Part shown: positions 1-9,166 of the stretch, in pieces
How the letters are laid out: every line of letters starts with the position of its first letter
Position numbering within the stretch: the stretch's first letter is position 1
Source: a bacterium
Lineage (GTDB): Bacteria > UBP4 > UBA4092 > JAOAEQ01
Assembly: GCA_026416715.1 (NCBI GenBank)
Contig: JAOAEQ010000003.1
Span: 75,698 to 133,039, forward strand
Direction: 5' to 3'
DNA length: 57,342 bases
Made by a program: the position numbers and the translations under genes
The notes under the pieces: model-generated
The model's database searches: none
Told to the model about the DNA's origin: nothing
Seen by the model: only the letters and a program-made list of their open reading frames with translations

Positions 1-170
1 GATAACGTTAAATTTAAATTAACATTATCATTTAAAATGTCAGTTTTGTCAAATTACACTCTAGGGTTTAATTGCATTTATTTTTCAATTTTGTCTAACA
101 TAGTCTGCTCCATAGCTACCGCATATCTTCGTAAAACAAGTTTGTAAATTAATATACAAGAAATAATCAT

Positions 171-199
171 TTGTTCATTGGTCAAATATTCTTTATAAT
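171..199 (+). promoter_or_regulatory. Candidate sigma-70 promoter of the first glycoside hydrolase
   Basis: TTGTTC (171-176) and a perfect TATAAT (194-199) are separated by 17 bp, about 30 nt before the coding start. The -35 half is weak. The 1-170 stretch holds no gene; an imperfect palindrome lies at its left edge (1-29). Confidence 0.5.
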
Positions 200-229
200 A
201 TTACATCAAACTAAATCAAGGGGAACTTA

Positions 230-1642
230 TTGTTTATGCGATTTATGGTAAGTTTATGCTTATTATGTATATCAATTGTATTGTGGCTCGCGCATTGTCA
301 GAAAACTAATGGTGCAGATATTTATTTCGATTCTCCGTTTGGTATCCATGGGAAAACATTCGAACTTGGTATGCCGAAAAATCCACCTCCAGGATTAAAA
401 GAAAATATCACCGCTCAATATGAGAAATTAGGGGTTAAAACTGGGTCGGACTGGAATACAAAAATTGCAGCTTTTGAAAAAGAACTCGGGATTCGCTGGG
501 ATCGAATGGGAATCGGATTTATGATGGCAGACGATATTTTCTCCCGCACGGATAATATCGTGAAAAATGCAAATAAAGTTGGTGTAAATGTTTTATTCAC
601 GGTGAGCTATCAGAATCGACCGATGCCTGGCACTGCGGAATCCGACCGTATCCAGCAATTGGTCGAACGATATGATGGCGATGGTGTAGATGATATGCCG
701 GGATTAACCAAACCGGTACTGTATTGGCAGATCGGGAATGAACCGGAAAACCGAGTTGACGCTACCGAATATTTAGAATTGCTAAAAATCGGATATACTG
801 CGGTAAAAAATGCGTCGAGTAAATGTCAGGTTCTCATTGCTGGATTGGATATCCAGATGAATTCACAGCCGAATTTCCTAGCAACGATTCTAGAATCAGG
901 TGGTGCTAATTATTTCGATATTCTCGATATCCATGCGTTTGGAAATGCGCAGGGTGATTATCGCCAGATTGAACAGAAGGTGACCGATGCGCAAAAGATA
1001 ATGAAACACTATGGAGTAAATAAACCGATTTGGATAACCGAAACTGGTACTGCGAGTGGTAGCTATAATTTTCCAATGCATCCGGAACAGCAATTATCTC
1101 AAACGGAAAAAGCACAGGCGATAGATTTAGTTCGGCGATATATTTTAAGTTTCGGGCTAGGGGTAAAAAAAGTGTTCTGGGCATGGGGCTTGATTGAGGA
1201 TTATGGTTTTATGAATAAAATAGACGGATATTTCGACCATACCGGATTAATCTATAACGGATTAGGGTTGGCTGATGAAGGGCCGTGGGTAAAAAAATTA
1301 AGTTATTATGCATATAAGAAAATGACTGAAAAACTGGAAGGAGCAGATTGGTCGAAAACCAGCAGATTAACCAATTTACCTGCCGGAGTTTATGGCGTGC
1401 AGTTTACCAAAGCGGGAAAACCAATCTATGTTGTTTGGGTAGATAATGCTTCGCAGGCATCGGTAACGTTAACTCTTCCTGGATTGACCGCTAATAAGGT
1501 AACTATCACTGAAGCTATCCCGAACTATGAAACCGGAAAAAAAGTCACGAATTATGCAACGGCATTTGTCACCACGTCAGCCTCAGTTCAAAACGGGAAA
1601 CTGAATTTAGTTTTGAAAGATAAACCTGTTTATATTGAATGA
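230..1642 (+). CDS. Secreted glycoside hydrolase, GH5/GH39-type (clan GH-A) fold
   Basis: The protein of about 470 residues begins with a hydrophobic export signal (roughly residues 5-25) and continues as a TIM-barrel glycosidase. The motif QIGNEPEN near residue 167 carries the expected acid/base Glu, and WITETGT near residue 271 the expected nucleophile Glu, as in clan GH-A enzymes. Length is normal for a single catalytic domain plus a small beta C-terminus. Substrate cannot be told. AAGGGGA at 218-224 sits 5 nt before TTG 230 and 11 nt before ATG 236, so either start is possible. It is a distant relative of the larger enzyme at 54394-56937. It stands alone, facing the minus-strand ankyrin gene. 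Confidence 0.75.
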   Translation: MFMRFMVSLCLLCISIVLWLAHCQKTNGADIYFDSPFGIHGKTFELGMPKNPPPGLKENITAQYEKLGVKTGSDWNTKIAAFEKELGIRWDRMGIGFMMADDIFSRTDNIVKNANKVGVNVLFTVSYQNRPMPGTAESDRIQQLVERYDGDGVDDMPGLTKPVLYWQIGNEPENRVDATEYLELLKIGYTAVKNASSKCQVLIAGLDIQMNSQPNFLATILESGGANYFDILDIHAFGNAQGDYRQIEQKVTDAQKIMKHYGVNKPIWITETGTASGSYNFPMHPEQQLSQTEKAQAIDLVRRYILSFGLGVKKVFWAWGLIEDYGFMNKIDGYFDHTGLIYNGLGLADEGPWVKKLSYYAYKKMTEKLEGADWSKTSRLTNLPAGVYGVQFTKAGKPIYVVWVDNASQASVTLTLPGLTANKVTITEAIPNYETGKKVTNYATAFVTTSASVQNGKLNLVLKDKPVYIE

Positions 1643-1697
1643 GAAATAACCGATTTCTCCTGAGTCACTGTTTTAATGTGATATAGAAGATTAAATT

Positions 1698-2243
1698 TTA
1701 TTCTTTTGCGCCTGATTGCTTCAGAACCTCAACTATTTCAAAATTGTTATCTTTGATTGCGCGGGTTAGGGCAGTCTCACCGAAATTATCCCGAGCATTA
1801 ATATCTGCTCCTTTACTGATTAAAAAGCGGAGTATAGCAACATGTTTATTTCGTGCAGCTACCATTAGCGCCGTTCTCCCGTCGGTAGTAGTTAGATTGA
1901 TATTAGCGCCACTGCTAAATAATGCGCGCACAATTTCAAGATGTCCTTCTCGTGCAGCAAGCATCAACGCTGACCATCCTTTCGGGTCTAGTTCATCGAG
2001 TTCAGCATGTGCTTCAATGAGTGCCCGAACAATACCGAGATGTCCTTTTTCAGCAGCGATCATTAATGCGGTATGACCGTATTTATCTTTTGCTTTCAGA
2101 TTTATTCCAGAAGTAATAAATAATTTTACTACGGTAATATCGCTATGTTCGACCCGTTTTAAAAACGTTTCTTCACTGTAGATAAGTCCGAGTCGTGAAA
2201 TCTCATTAACCGCTTCTTTTTTAGGATTTTTAAAAAATAACAT
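1698..2243 (-). CDS. Ankyrin-repeat protein, cytoplasmic
   Basis: This 181-residue protein is almost entirely ankyrin repeats: about four units of about 33 residues with the signature G-x-TALM-x-AA-x-x-GH-x-x-IVRALI and a terminal half repeat. No signal peptide or membrane segment is visible, in contrast to the ankyrin lipoprotein at 12712-13413. Ankyrin repeats bind other proteins; the partner is unknown. It is monocistronic and divergent from yggS across 188 bp. Confidence 0.8.
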   Translation of the reverse strand: MLFFKNPKKEAVNEISRLGLIYSEETFLKRVEHSDITVVKLFITSGINLKAKDKYGHTALMIAAEKGHLGIVRALIEAHAELDELDPKGWSALMLAAREGHLEIVRALFSSGANINLTTTDGRTALMVAARNKHVAILRFLISKGADINARDNFGETALTRAIKDNNFEIVEVLKQSGAKE

Positions 2244-2431
2244 AATACTCTCGTGGTAAAATTTTTCGAAATTATTATTTATTATATCCCAACTTACTTA
2301 TAGTGCCTATTAAATTTTGATACGTGATACGGTTCGTGAACTCTGAACTCACACTAATCTATATACAGTATGAAAAAATGAGGATTTCAAGGTATAATAT
2401 CTACTAATGTAGAATCCTTATTACCCATTGT

Positions 2432-3124
2432 ATGTCTCAAGTTACGGACAATTTGCTTCGTTTGAAAGAGCGAATTCATGAGATAGCATTACGGAGTCAT
2501 CGGAATCCAGAAGAAATCATTGTAGTTGCAGTAACTAAGACTGTTCCTATCGAAAAAATACTGGAAGCGATTGACGCTGGAATACATAATATCGGTGAAA
2601 ATCGAGTACAGGAAGCTCGAGAGAAGTTCAACCAAATTGGGAATAAGGTAATCTGGCACTTAGTCGGACATTTACAAACGAATAAAGTTAAACCGGCAGT
2701 TGCGATGTTCGAGTTGATTCAATCAATTGACCGTATCGAGGTCGCGAGAGAAATAGATAAACGCGCCCGCCAGATTAATAAAGTTCAGAACGTTCTCATC
2801 GAAGTTAATACCTCGGGAGAAGAGACTAAGTTTGGAATAGAACCTGATAGATTAATGCAATTGATTGAACAGATTTTGCCCTTGCCAAACATTCGAATCC
2901 AAGGGTTAATGACTATTGCTCCATTAGTGGCTGACCCAGAACGAGCGCGACCGAGCTTTATCCAGTTACGAGAGTTGGCTGAACAGATTCAACGTCAGCA
3001 TATAGCTGGTGTTGAAATGCGGTATCTTTCAATGGGGATGACGAACGATTATCCGGTAGCTATTCAAGAAGGAGCAAATATGCTTAGAATCGGAACCGCG
3101 ATATTCGGAGCGCGACTTCCGTAG
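2432..3124 (+). CDS. yggS: YggS/PROSC-family pyridoxal-phosphate-binding protein
   Basis: The 230-residue length and the motifs match the PLP homeostasis protein family (YggS, PROSC, YlmE): AVTKTVPIEKI near the N-terminus with the PLP-binding Lys, then IGENRVQEA, WHLVGHLQTNKV, the glycine-rich GLMTIAP and LSMGMTNDYPVAI. It binds PLP without known catalysis and buffers PLP and amino/keto acid pools. No Shine-Dalgarno precedes ATG 2432; a TATAAT at 2393-2398 may be the -10 box. proC follows after 23 bp, a pairing found in very many bacteria. Confidence 0.93.
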   Translation: MSQVTDNLLRLKERIHEIALRSHRNPEEIIVVAVTKTVPIEKILEAIDAGIHNIGENRVQEAREKFNQIGNKVIWHLVGHLQTNKVKPAVAMFELIQSIDRIEVAREIDKRARQINKVQNVLIEVNTSGEETKFGIEPDRLMQLIEQILPLPNIRIQGLMTIAPLVADPERARPSFIQLRELAEQIQRQHIAGVEMRYLSMGMTNDYPVAIQEGANMLRIGTAIFGARLP

Positions 3125-3147
3125 CGAGCCGGAAGGAGGGCTGTAAT

Positions 3148-3969
3148 ATGAGTAAAGAAAAACGACTAGCGTTTATTGGTGCAGGGAATATGGCTGAAGC
3201 ATTGATTCGCGGGATACTCTATTCGAAATTAGTGAAACCGTCAGCGATTATTGCCAGTGATACACTTGATACCCGAGTAGAATATATTAGTCGTCGTGTG
3301 GGAGTGAGAGCAACACGAGATAATCGAGAAGCGATTCAAGAAGCAAATATTATTTTTCTTGCAGTAAAACCGAACGTAGTTGATACCGTTTTATCAGAAA
3401 TCGGGACGCTGTTAACGAAAGAACAATTATTAATCAGTATCGCTGCTGGTATTACTATTGCTCGAATTGAGAAACAGTTAACTGGACATATTCCAGTAAT
3501 CCGGGCGATGCCGAATACTCCCGCGTTAGTTCTCGAAGGAGCGACGGCCATCTGCCCTGGGTCGTTTACGTTAAAATCCCATCTTGAACTAGCTCAGCAA
3601 TTACTCGGTGCGGTAGGGAAAGTGGTGGTCGTAGATGAAACGGTTATGGATACCGTAACTGGTTTATCTGGTAGTGGTCCAGCATATATTTTTATGGTTA
3701 TTGAAGCGTTAGCGGATGCAGGAGTTAAAGAAGGATTAGAACGAGGAACTGCTCTGTTGCTGGCAGCGCAAACGGTTTTAGGTGCAGCAAAGATGGTTCT
3801 CCAGACAGGGGAACATCCTGCGGTGTTGAAAGATAAAGTTGCATCCCCAGGCGGGACAACAATTGCCGGGATTGCTGTATTAGAATCAGCTGGATTGCGG
3901 AAATCGCTCATTCAAGCGGTATCCGCAGCTACAGCGAGGTCGAGAGAATTAAACCAAGCTAAAAAATGA
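3148..3969 (+). CDS. proC: Pyrroline-5-carboxylate reductase
   Basis: ProC performs the last step of proline synthesis, NAD(P)H-dependent reduction of 1-pyrroline-5-carboxylate. The 273-residue protein has the N-terminal dinucleotide motif FIGAGNMAEALIRG, a central RAMPNTPA and the C-terminal signatures SGSGPAYIF and ASPGGTTIAG. Length is typical. A strong AAGGAGG (3132-3138) precedes ATG 3148. It lies between yggS and asd in one plus-strand operon. Confidence 0.95.
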   Translation: MSKEKRLAFIGAGNMAEALIRGILYSKLVKPSAIIASDTLDTRVEYISRRVGVRATRDNREAIQEANIIFLAVKPNVVDTVLSEIGTLLTKEQLLISIAAGITIARIEKQLTGHIPVIRAMPNTPALVLEGATAICPGSFTLKSHLELAQQLLGAVGKVVVVDETVMDTVTGLSGSGPAYIFMVIEALADAGVKEGLERGTALLLAAQTVLGAAKMVLQTGEHPAVLKDKVASPGGTTIAGIAVLESAGLRKSLIQAVSAATARSRELNQAKK

Positions 3970-3997
3970 AAATTTAATGTTAAAGGAGAAAAAACAT

Positions 3998-5044
3998 ATG
4001 GAAATCGATAAGGTAGGTTATAAAGTTATTATTGTAGGAGCAACAGGAGCGGTTGGAATCCAGTTCCGAGAAATTTTAGAACAACGCCGATTCCCAGTAA
4101 AGGAATTGCGGCTATTAGCTTCATCGCGGTCAATCGGTAAAACTATGGTCTTTAGGGGAAAAGAAATTCCAGTAGAAGAGCTGAAACTCGAATGTTTCAA
4201 AGGAGATGAAATTGTTCTCGCATCAGCTGGTGGCGATGTGAGTAAGTGGTTTGCGCGTGATGCAGCAAAAAAAGGATGTATCACGATAGATAACACCAGC
4301 GCGTTTCGTATGGAGAAAGATGTGCCATTAGTTGTTCCGGAAGTTAATCCGCAGGACGTTACCTGGCATTCGGGGATCATTGCGAATCCGAATTGTTCAA
4401 CAATTCAGATGGTAGTTCCATTGAAGCCGATCCATGACGTTGCAAAAATTAAACGGATTGTTGTTTCAACCTATCAATCTGTATCCGGAAAAGGACTGAA
4501 GGCAATTGATGAATTAGAAAAACAGACGCGCGCGTGGGCAGAAGGGAAACCATATCCTGCGCCAGCCGTATTCCCACATCAGATTGCGTTCAATTGTTTA
4601 CCACATATCGATAGTTTTTTACCGAATGGATATACCAAAGAAGAAATGAAAATGGTTAATGAAACTAAGAAAATTATGGGTGACCAGAGTATCCAGGTTA
4701 CTGCGACTACGGTTCGTGTACCGGTTTTTTATGCACATAGCGAGTCGGTAAATATTGAGACGGAAAAGAAATTAACCGTTGCCCAAGTTAAAGAGTTATT
4801 AAAAAATGCGCCTGGCGTAATTGTAGTTGACGACCCGAGTAAAAATGAGTATCCATTAGCAATTAATGCTGCAGGAAAAGATGAAGTATTTGTTGGTCGG
4901 ATTCGGGAAGATGAATCTATTCCAAATGGTATCAATATGTGGATTGTAGCTGATAATATTCGAAAAGGCGCAGCATTAAATGCAATCCAGATTGCGGAAA
5001 TAATGCATACTATGGGGCTGCTTAAAGATAGATGGTTTGAATAA
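3998..5044 (+). CDS. asd: Aspartate-semialdehyde dehydrogenase
   Basis: Asd converts aspartyl phosphate to aspartate semialdehyde with NADPH, feeding lysine/diaminopimelate, threonine and methionine. GATGAVG near residue 14 is the nucleotide-binding loop and NPNCSTIQ carries the catalytic Cys (about residue 133). The reading frame is open from ATG 3977, but AAAGGAG at 3982-3988 is well placed for ATG 3998, giving 348 residues as in the family. It closes the yggS-proC-asd operon, which ends at the terminator 5082-5111. Confidence 0.95.
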   Translation: MEIDKVGYKVIIVGATGAVGIQFREILEQRRFPVKELRLLASSRSIGKTMVFRGKEIPVEELKLECFKGDEIVLASAGGDVSKWFARDAAKKGCITIDNTSAFRMEKDVPLVVPEVNPQDVTWHSGIIANPNCSTIQMVVPLKPIHDVAKIKRIVVSTYQSVSGKGLKAIDELEKQTRAWAEGKPYPAPAVFPHQIAFNCLPHIDSFLPNGYTKEEMKMVNETKKIMGDQSIQVTATTVRVPVFYAHSESVNIETEKKLTVAQVKELLKNAPGVIVVDDPSKNEYPLAINAAGKDEVFVGRIREDESIPNGINMWIVADNIRKGAALNAIQIAEIMHTMGLLKDRWFE

Positions 5045-5081
5045 AGAGTTTCATTGCAACGAGATAAACCATACAACCATA

Positions 5082-5111
5082 GGCGCAAACAAAATTGCGC
5101 CTTCCTTTTTT
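5082..5111 (+). terminator. Rho-independent terminator after asd
   Basis: A 7-bp GC-rich stem (GGCGCAA / TTGCGCC) with a 6-nt loop is followed by TTCCTTTTTT. It ends only about 4 nt before the most likely start codon of the following YjbQ gene. Confidence 0.85.
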
Positions 5112-5114
5112 ATT

Positions 5115-5510
5115 ATGATTAAGATAGAAATCAATACTCCTACACGGACTGCGTTAGTTGATATAACTGCGCAGATTGAAGATGCGGTCAGAAAAAGTAA
5201 AGTAGGTAATGGCGTATGCTATGTATATGTTCCGCATACTACTGCCGGGATAACAATTAACGAAAATGCAGACCCATCAGTTCCAGCCGATATTATAAAA
5301 GAATTGAATAAACTCGTTCCGTTTGATGACCATTATCAGCATTCGGAAGGGAATTCCGCGGCGCATATTAAATCAACATTCGTTGGGTGTTCACAGGTTA
5401 TCCTGATTGAAAATGGCCGGTTAGTTTTAGGGACATGGCAGGGGATATTTTTCTGTGAATTTGATGGACCGCGACATCGACAAGTCTGGATTAAAATAAT
5501 TCCTTCTTAG
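5115..5510 (+). CDS. YjbQ / UPF0047-family protein (secondary thiamine-phosphate-synthase type)
   Basis: The 131-residue core matches the YjbQ fold: VYVPHTTAGITINENAD with the conserved His and Thr, DDHYQHSEGNSAAHIKS, a second His cluster, then LGTWQGIFFCEFDGPR. Some family members have weak thiamin-phosphate-synthase activity; the true role is unsettled. The frame is open from 5037, overlapping asd, but homology begins at ATG 5115. That start has no Shine-Dalgarno and sits directly behind the asd terminator. A paralogue lies at 48951-49364. Confidence 0.88.
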   Translation: MIKIEINTPTRTALVDITAQIEDAVRKSKVGNGVCYVYVPHTTAGITINENADPSVPADIIKELNKLVPFDDHYQHSEGNSAAHIKSTFVGCSQVILIENGRLVLGTWQGIFFCEFDGPRHRQVWIKIIPS

Positions 5511-5564
5511 AACTTTATCGTAATAAACTTTATATAAAAGAAAGAACGCAAAAAAACCGATACT

Positions 5565-6764
5565 ATGCAATATGAAAAAATCGTATCAGGCATATTAATA
5601 TTCATTTGTTTTTCGTTCAGTTTCGCTGACCGAGTTGATGATTTAATATCGCAATTAAAGCATAAAGATTTTTGGGTTCGTCGCCCTGCTGTTTTAGCAT
5701 TACGTAAAATTCAAGATCCGAGAGTGGACGAATCACTAATTTCATGTTTGAAGGATGAGGATTTTTGTGTTAGAAGATTCGCTGCAGAAGCAATGATATT
5801 GAAGGGAGACGGTCGTGCTATAGAATCATTAATTTTATGTTTAAGAGATACAGATGATGAAGTCAGACGATTTGTAGCAGAAGCACTGGGTCAGATAGGA
5901 GACGCCCGTGCGATTGAACCATTAACAAAATGTTTACATGATGATAATATGTACGTTCGAATTGCGGTAGTGAATGCATTAAGCAAGATAAAAGATCCGC
6001 AGACAATAAATTCGTTAGTTCTATTTTTAAATGACGAGTGTCCGATGGTACGTTCTTCAACTATAAGGGCGTTAGGCGAAATTGGCGATAATCGAGCAGT
6101 TACATATTTAATTCCTTTTTTAAAAGATAACGCTGTGCATGAAACAGCAGCAGTAGCTTTAGCAAAAATAGGCCAACCTTCGATAGACTCATTAATATCG
6201 GCTTTAAAAGATACTGAAGAGGAATCCTGGATACAAGGAATAGAACGGGAATCGGTTATAAAAGCATTGGTTTTGATTGGTAAGTTATCTGTTGAGCCAA
6301 TGATTGCTTGTTTAAAAGATAAGGACGCAAGTATACGGACGATAGCAGCGCATGTTCTTTATGAGATTAAAGACGTTAAAGCAGTTAATCCATTAATTGA
6401 ATGTTTAAAGGACGATAATTGGATGGTACGGGCAATAGCAGCGAATGCGTTAGGCGAAATTAAAGATGAGCGGGCAATTGCACCGCTAATAGTATGTTTG
6501 GAGGATAATCATTACGATGTGTATAATTCTGTTTCCAATGCGCTCATAAAGATCGGTCAACCAGCGGTGACTCATTTGCTTGAACATTTGAATGATAGAA
6601 ATCCTAGGTTATGCACTTCTGCTGCTGTAATACTGGGAGAAATTAAAGACACTCGCGCAATCGAACCGTTAATAAACTTAATACAAAATAACAATAAATA
6701 CATACGAGGAACCGCAATAGACGCATTAGGCAATATTGGCGACAAAAAGTTATTCCTTATTTAG
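5565..6764 (+). CDS. Exported HEAT-repeat (PBS-lyase-type) protein, 5' part of a frameshifted gene
   Basis: A signal peptide (about residues 1-21, ending FSFA) is followed by about a dozen 31-residue HEAT repeats of the EZ/PBS-lyase type, with the recurring pattern D-x-RAIEPLI-x-CLKDD-x-x-x-VR-x-x-AA-x-ALGEI-x-D. Such solenoids serve as protein-binding scaffolds; the partner is unknown. The frame stops at 6764 in the middle of a repeat, after ALGNIGDKK. The missing half (VIPYLVNSLPDW) reads on in the -1 frame from 6749, so the gene should extend to 7210. A run of five A at 6744-6748 marks the break. Confidence 0.85.
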   Translation: MQYEKIVSGILIFICFSFSFADRVDDLISQLKHKDFWVRRPAVLALRKIQDPRVDESLISCLKDEDFCVRRFAAEAMILKGDGRAIESLILCLRDTDDEVRRFVAEALGQIGDARAIEPLTKCLHDDNMYVRIAVVNALSKIKDPQTINSLVLFLNDECPMVRSSTIRALGEIGDNRAVTYLIPFLKDNAVHETAAVALAKIGQPSIDSLISALKDTEEESWIQGIERESVIKALVLIGKLSVEPMIACLKDKDASIRTIAAHVLYEIKDVKAVNPLIECLKDDNWMVRAIAANALGEIKDERAIAPLIVCLEDNHYDVYNSVSNALIKIGQPAVTHLLEHLNDRNPRLCTSAAVILGEIKDTRAIEPLINLIQNNNKYIRGTAIDALGNIGDKKLFLI

Positions 6765-7210
6765 TAAACAGTTTGCCCGATTGGGACATTCAAGGTAGAA
6801 TTGTGGCGGCTTTAGAAAAATTAGATTGGATACCGAAAACTGAAAAGGAACAGATATATTCCATGATTTGTAAAAGAGATGTGCAAAATCTTATTGACAA
6901 CTGGGAATTAACCAAACGAATTTTAATACAGGATATAGAAACTTCTGATATTCGAAAAATTGAAAACGGAATCTATTCTTTTATCTGTATCGGTAGAGCA
7001 GAAATTATTCATTATCTTGTAACAGTATTATATGCAAAAGGTAATAATGATATAGCAGCTACTTATATTTCCTGTGGGAATAAAACACTGGCTAAAGTTG
7101 GTTACAATTGGTTAAAGAAACAACGATATAAAACAATTTCTAGCGCAGGTAAATATGGAGTTAGTTGGGGACGCTGGATGTTTCCTCCTGATCCTGTAGT
7201 AACCCCCTAG
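6749..7210 (+). CDS. Frame-shifted continuation of the HEAT-repeat protein
   Basis: Read in the -1 frame from GTT 6749, this stretch completes the interrupted HEAT repeat and adds another helical pair, RIVAALEKLDW, then about 120 residues of uncharacterised alpha-helical sequence ending near KYGVSWGRWMF. An internal ATG at 6773 exists but would start inside a repeat and has no Shine-Dalgarno. The stop at 7210 is 1 bp before the next gene, as in an operon. The full product would be about 548 residues. Confidence 0.7.
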   Translation, partial: VIPYLVNSLPDWDIQGRIVAALEKLDWIPKTEKEQIYSMICKRDVQNLIDNWELTKRILIQDIETSDIRKIENGIYSFICIGRAEIIHYLVTVLYAKGNNDIAATYISCGNKTLAKVGYNWLKKQRYKTISSAGKYGVSWGRWMFPPDPVVTP

Positions 7211-7211
7211 T

Positions 7212-8798
7212 ATGTTCATGAAATTAATACAAAGAAATAATTGGCATGTAATATTATTCATTTTAATAGTTTTTATTCCTTGTAGAACATTTGGTTTTTC
7301 GAATCCTACTTCCGAGAATTGGTTGAATGTGTTTCTCATGGGCGAAAAGATAGGGTATTATCATGAGACCAAACAGGAAACACTTTTTAACGGTGAAAAG
7401 GTCTATGAAATCAACAGCGAGATGATATCGAAACTTGCACGGTTCGGAATCGAGTTCAATGTAATTCAGAGATCGCAGGTATATCTAGCGAAAGATTATT
7501 CCGCTCGTTTTTGTAAATATGAAGAAGAAATGATGGGAAGTAAAAAAATCGTTACCGCAACGGTGCAAGGAAACAAATTATTGGTAGAAATCAATCTGAA
7601 TGGTGAAATAACCAAGCAAACGTTAGCTTGGGCTCCGTCAAATTATTTTGATGCGGCTGTAGTTGAAAAGATTGTGCGAGATGGCTTACCTGTGGGAAAG
7701 ACGTATCAGTTTAAGGTATATAGTCCGGAGTTAGCGCGATGGTTTGATGTGTCAGTATCAGTTGGGACAACCGAAAAGGTAGAGGTAAATGGCATCATCC
7801 AAGACGCAGTAGTTGTATATACGGAGTATTTACAAGCGCCAGAGTTGACATCTCGAACGTGGATTGGGAAAGATAACCGAGTGGTCAAAGCAGAGGTTGG
7901 GAATTATGGGATGGTTATGGTTCAGGTACCGGAAGCGGAAGCGAAAGAGTTTAAGCAGAAAATGGAAATCAAGAATCTCGCAATGTTAAAAAGTAATGTA
8001 ACTTTCGATGAGCCAAAAGAAGTAACCCGAATGCGAGTTAAAATAACTTATACTGACGGTGACCCGAGAACCTTTATTCCTGAGGATGACCGGCAGAAAT
8101 GGGAACAGCTATCCGATACAACTGTTCAATCGCGAGTGTTAATTATAACCGCAAATCCGATTGATGAAAATACAGTGCTGGAACTACCGTTAAAAATTAA
8201 AGATAAGAATATAACGAGGTTCTTATCAAATACGCCCTATATTCAATCAGATGATTCGGCAATAGTTGCTATTGCAAAGCAGATTGCTGGTTCTGAAAGA
8301 AACTCCGTAAAAGTAGCAATAGCATTATGCCATTGGGTAAATAATTATGTTGAGAATAAAGGGTTTGATACGGGGTTTGCATCAGCTAAGGATACGCTGG
8401 TAACCAAACGCGGAGATTGCACTGAACATTCGGTTTTATTAGCAGCATTAACTCGTGCGGTTGGAATTCCGACCAAAATTGTTACTGGAATAACCTATGC
8501 TGAAGATGGTTTTTACTACCATATGTGGGTAGAAGTGTATGTTGGCAAATGGATTGCATTAGACCCGACGATGGATGAAATCCGGGTGAATGCGACACAT
8601 ATAAAACTTGCGGAAACTGAGACTCAAGAAGATGAATTAAGTGACTATGCATTGAAACTCCTCCGTTCTCTTAAAAAAATTACATTAGAGATACTTGACT
8701 ACGATATGGCAGGGGAATATTATTCTTCCCAAGATACTCAAATGTCAAGTCAAAATGAGATGTATAAAGTTTTAGAAAACCTGCTAAAATCCCAATAG
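7212..8798 (+). CDS. Exported transglutaminase-like (papain-fold) protein
   Basis: A signal peptide (about residues 1-29) precedes a long beta-rich region and a C-terminal transglutaminase core. The triad is visible: Cys403 in RGDCTEHS, His437 in YYHMWVEV and Asp451 in ALDPTMDE. In bacteria such proteins act as periplasmic proteases or amidases, or bind peptides; the substrate is unknown. The start ATG is 1 bp after the HEAT gene's stop, so the two are probably co-translated and may form a complex at the envelope. Total length 528 residues. Confidence 0.85.
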   Translation: MFMKLIQRNNWHVILFILIVFIPCRTFGFSNPTSENWLNVFLMGEKIGYYHETKQETLFNGEKVYEINSEMISKLARFGIEFNVIQRSQVYLAKDYSARFCKYEEEMMGSKKIVTATVQGNKLLVEINLNGEITKQTLAWAPSNYFDAAVVEKIVRDGLPVGKTYQFKVYSPELARWFDVSVSVGTTEKVEVNGIIQDAVVVYTEYLQAPELTSRTWIGKDNRVVKAEVGNYGMVMVQVPEAEAKEFKQKMEIKNLAMLKSNVTFDEPKEVTRMRVKITYTDGDPRTFIPEDDRQKWEQLSDTTVQSRVLIITANPIDENTVLELPLKIKDKNITRFLSNTPYIQSDDSAIVAIAKQIAGSERNSVKVAIALCHWVNNYVENKGFDTGFASAKDTLVTKRGDCTEHSVLLAALTRAVGIPTKIVTGITYAEDGFYYHMWVEVYVGKWIALDPTMDEIRVNATHIKLAETETQEDELSDYALKLLRSLKKITLEILDYDMAGEYYSSQDTQMSSQNEMYKVLENLLKSQ

Positions 8799-9166
8799 TT
8801 CTGTTGTGCCATTTTGGCAGTGTGCAATGGTACATTATGACACCCTAATCAACAATTTACTCCTATAATAACTTTTATAATTCCAACATTGTTCGCTGAA
8901 CACTTGATTTTAAGCTGAATTTGTACCTGTTTGACTATTGTATCGAATCCGAATTTTGTGAGTTAACTCTGGTATAGAAATTGCTCGAATGATTAAACGG
9001 AAAATAATTCAAATTATACTTTTCATACTTTCTGTGAGTGATATAAATAAAGGGAAATCTTGGCAGAGTGTTAAGCTGAACTTGATTTGAATATCAATTA
9101 AAATTATGCTATTCTTTTTCAGGTGAAGTTAATTGTTCAATCATAACATAAGGCAAGGTGCAAATT
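8799..9166 (+). promoter_or_regulatory. Intergenic region with candidate promoter for the response regulator
   Basis: No coding sequence was found in this gap of about 370 bp. TTGATT (9082-9087) and TATGCT (9105-9110), 17 bp apart, form a plausible promoter for the downstream gene. A small hairpin TGCCA-TTT-TGGCA (8807-8819) follows the transglutaminase gene but has no T-run, so it is not a clear terminator. Confidence 0.45.

Noticed and set aside
1-29. Imperfect palindrome at the window edge (GATAACGTTAA / TTAACATTATC)
   Set aside because: Very AT-rich with a mismatch; the context on the left is missing.
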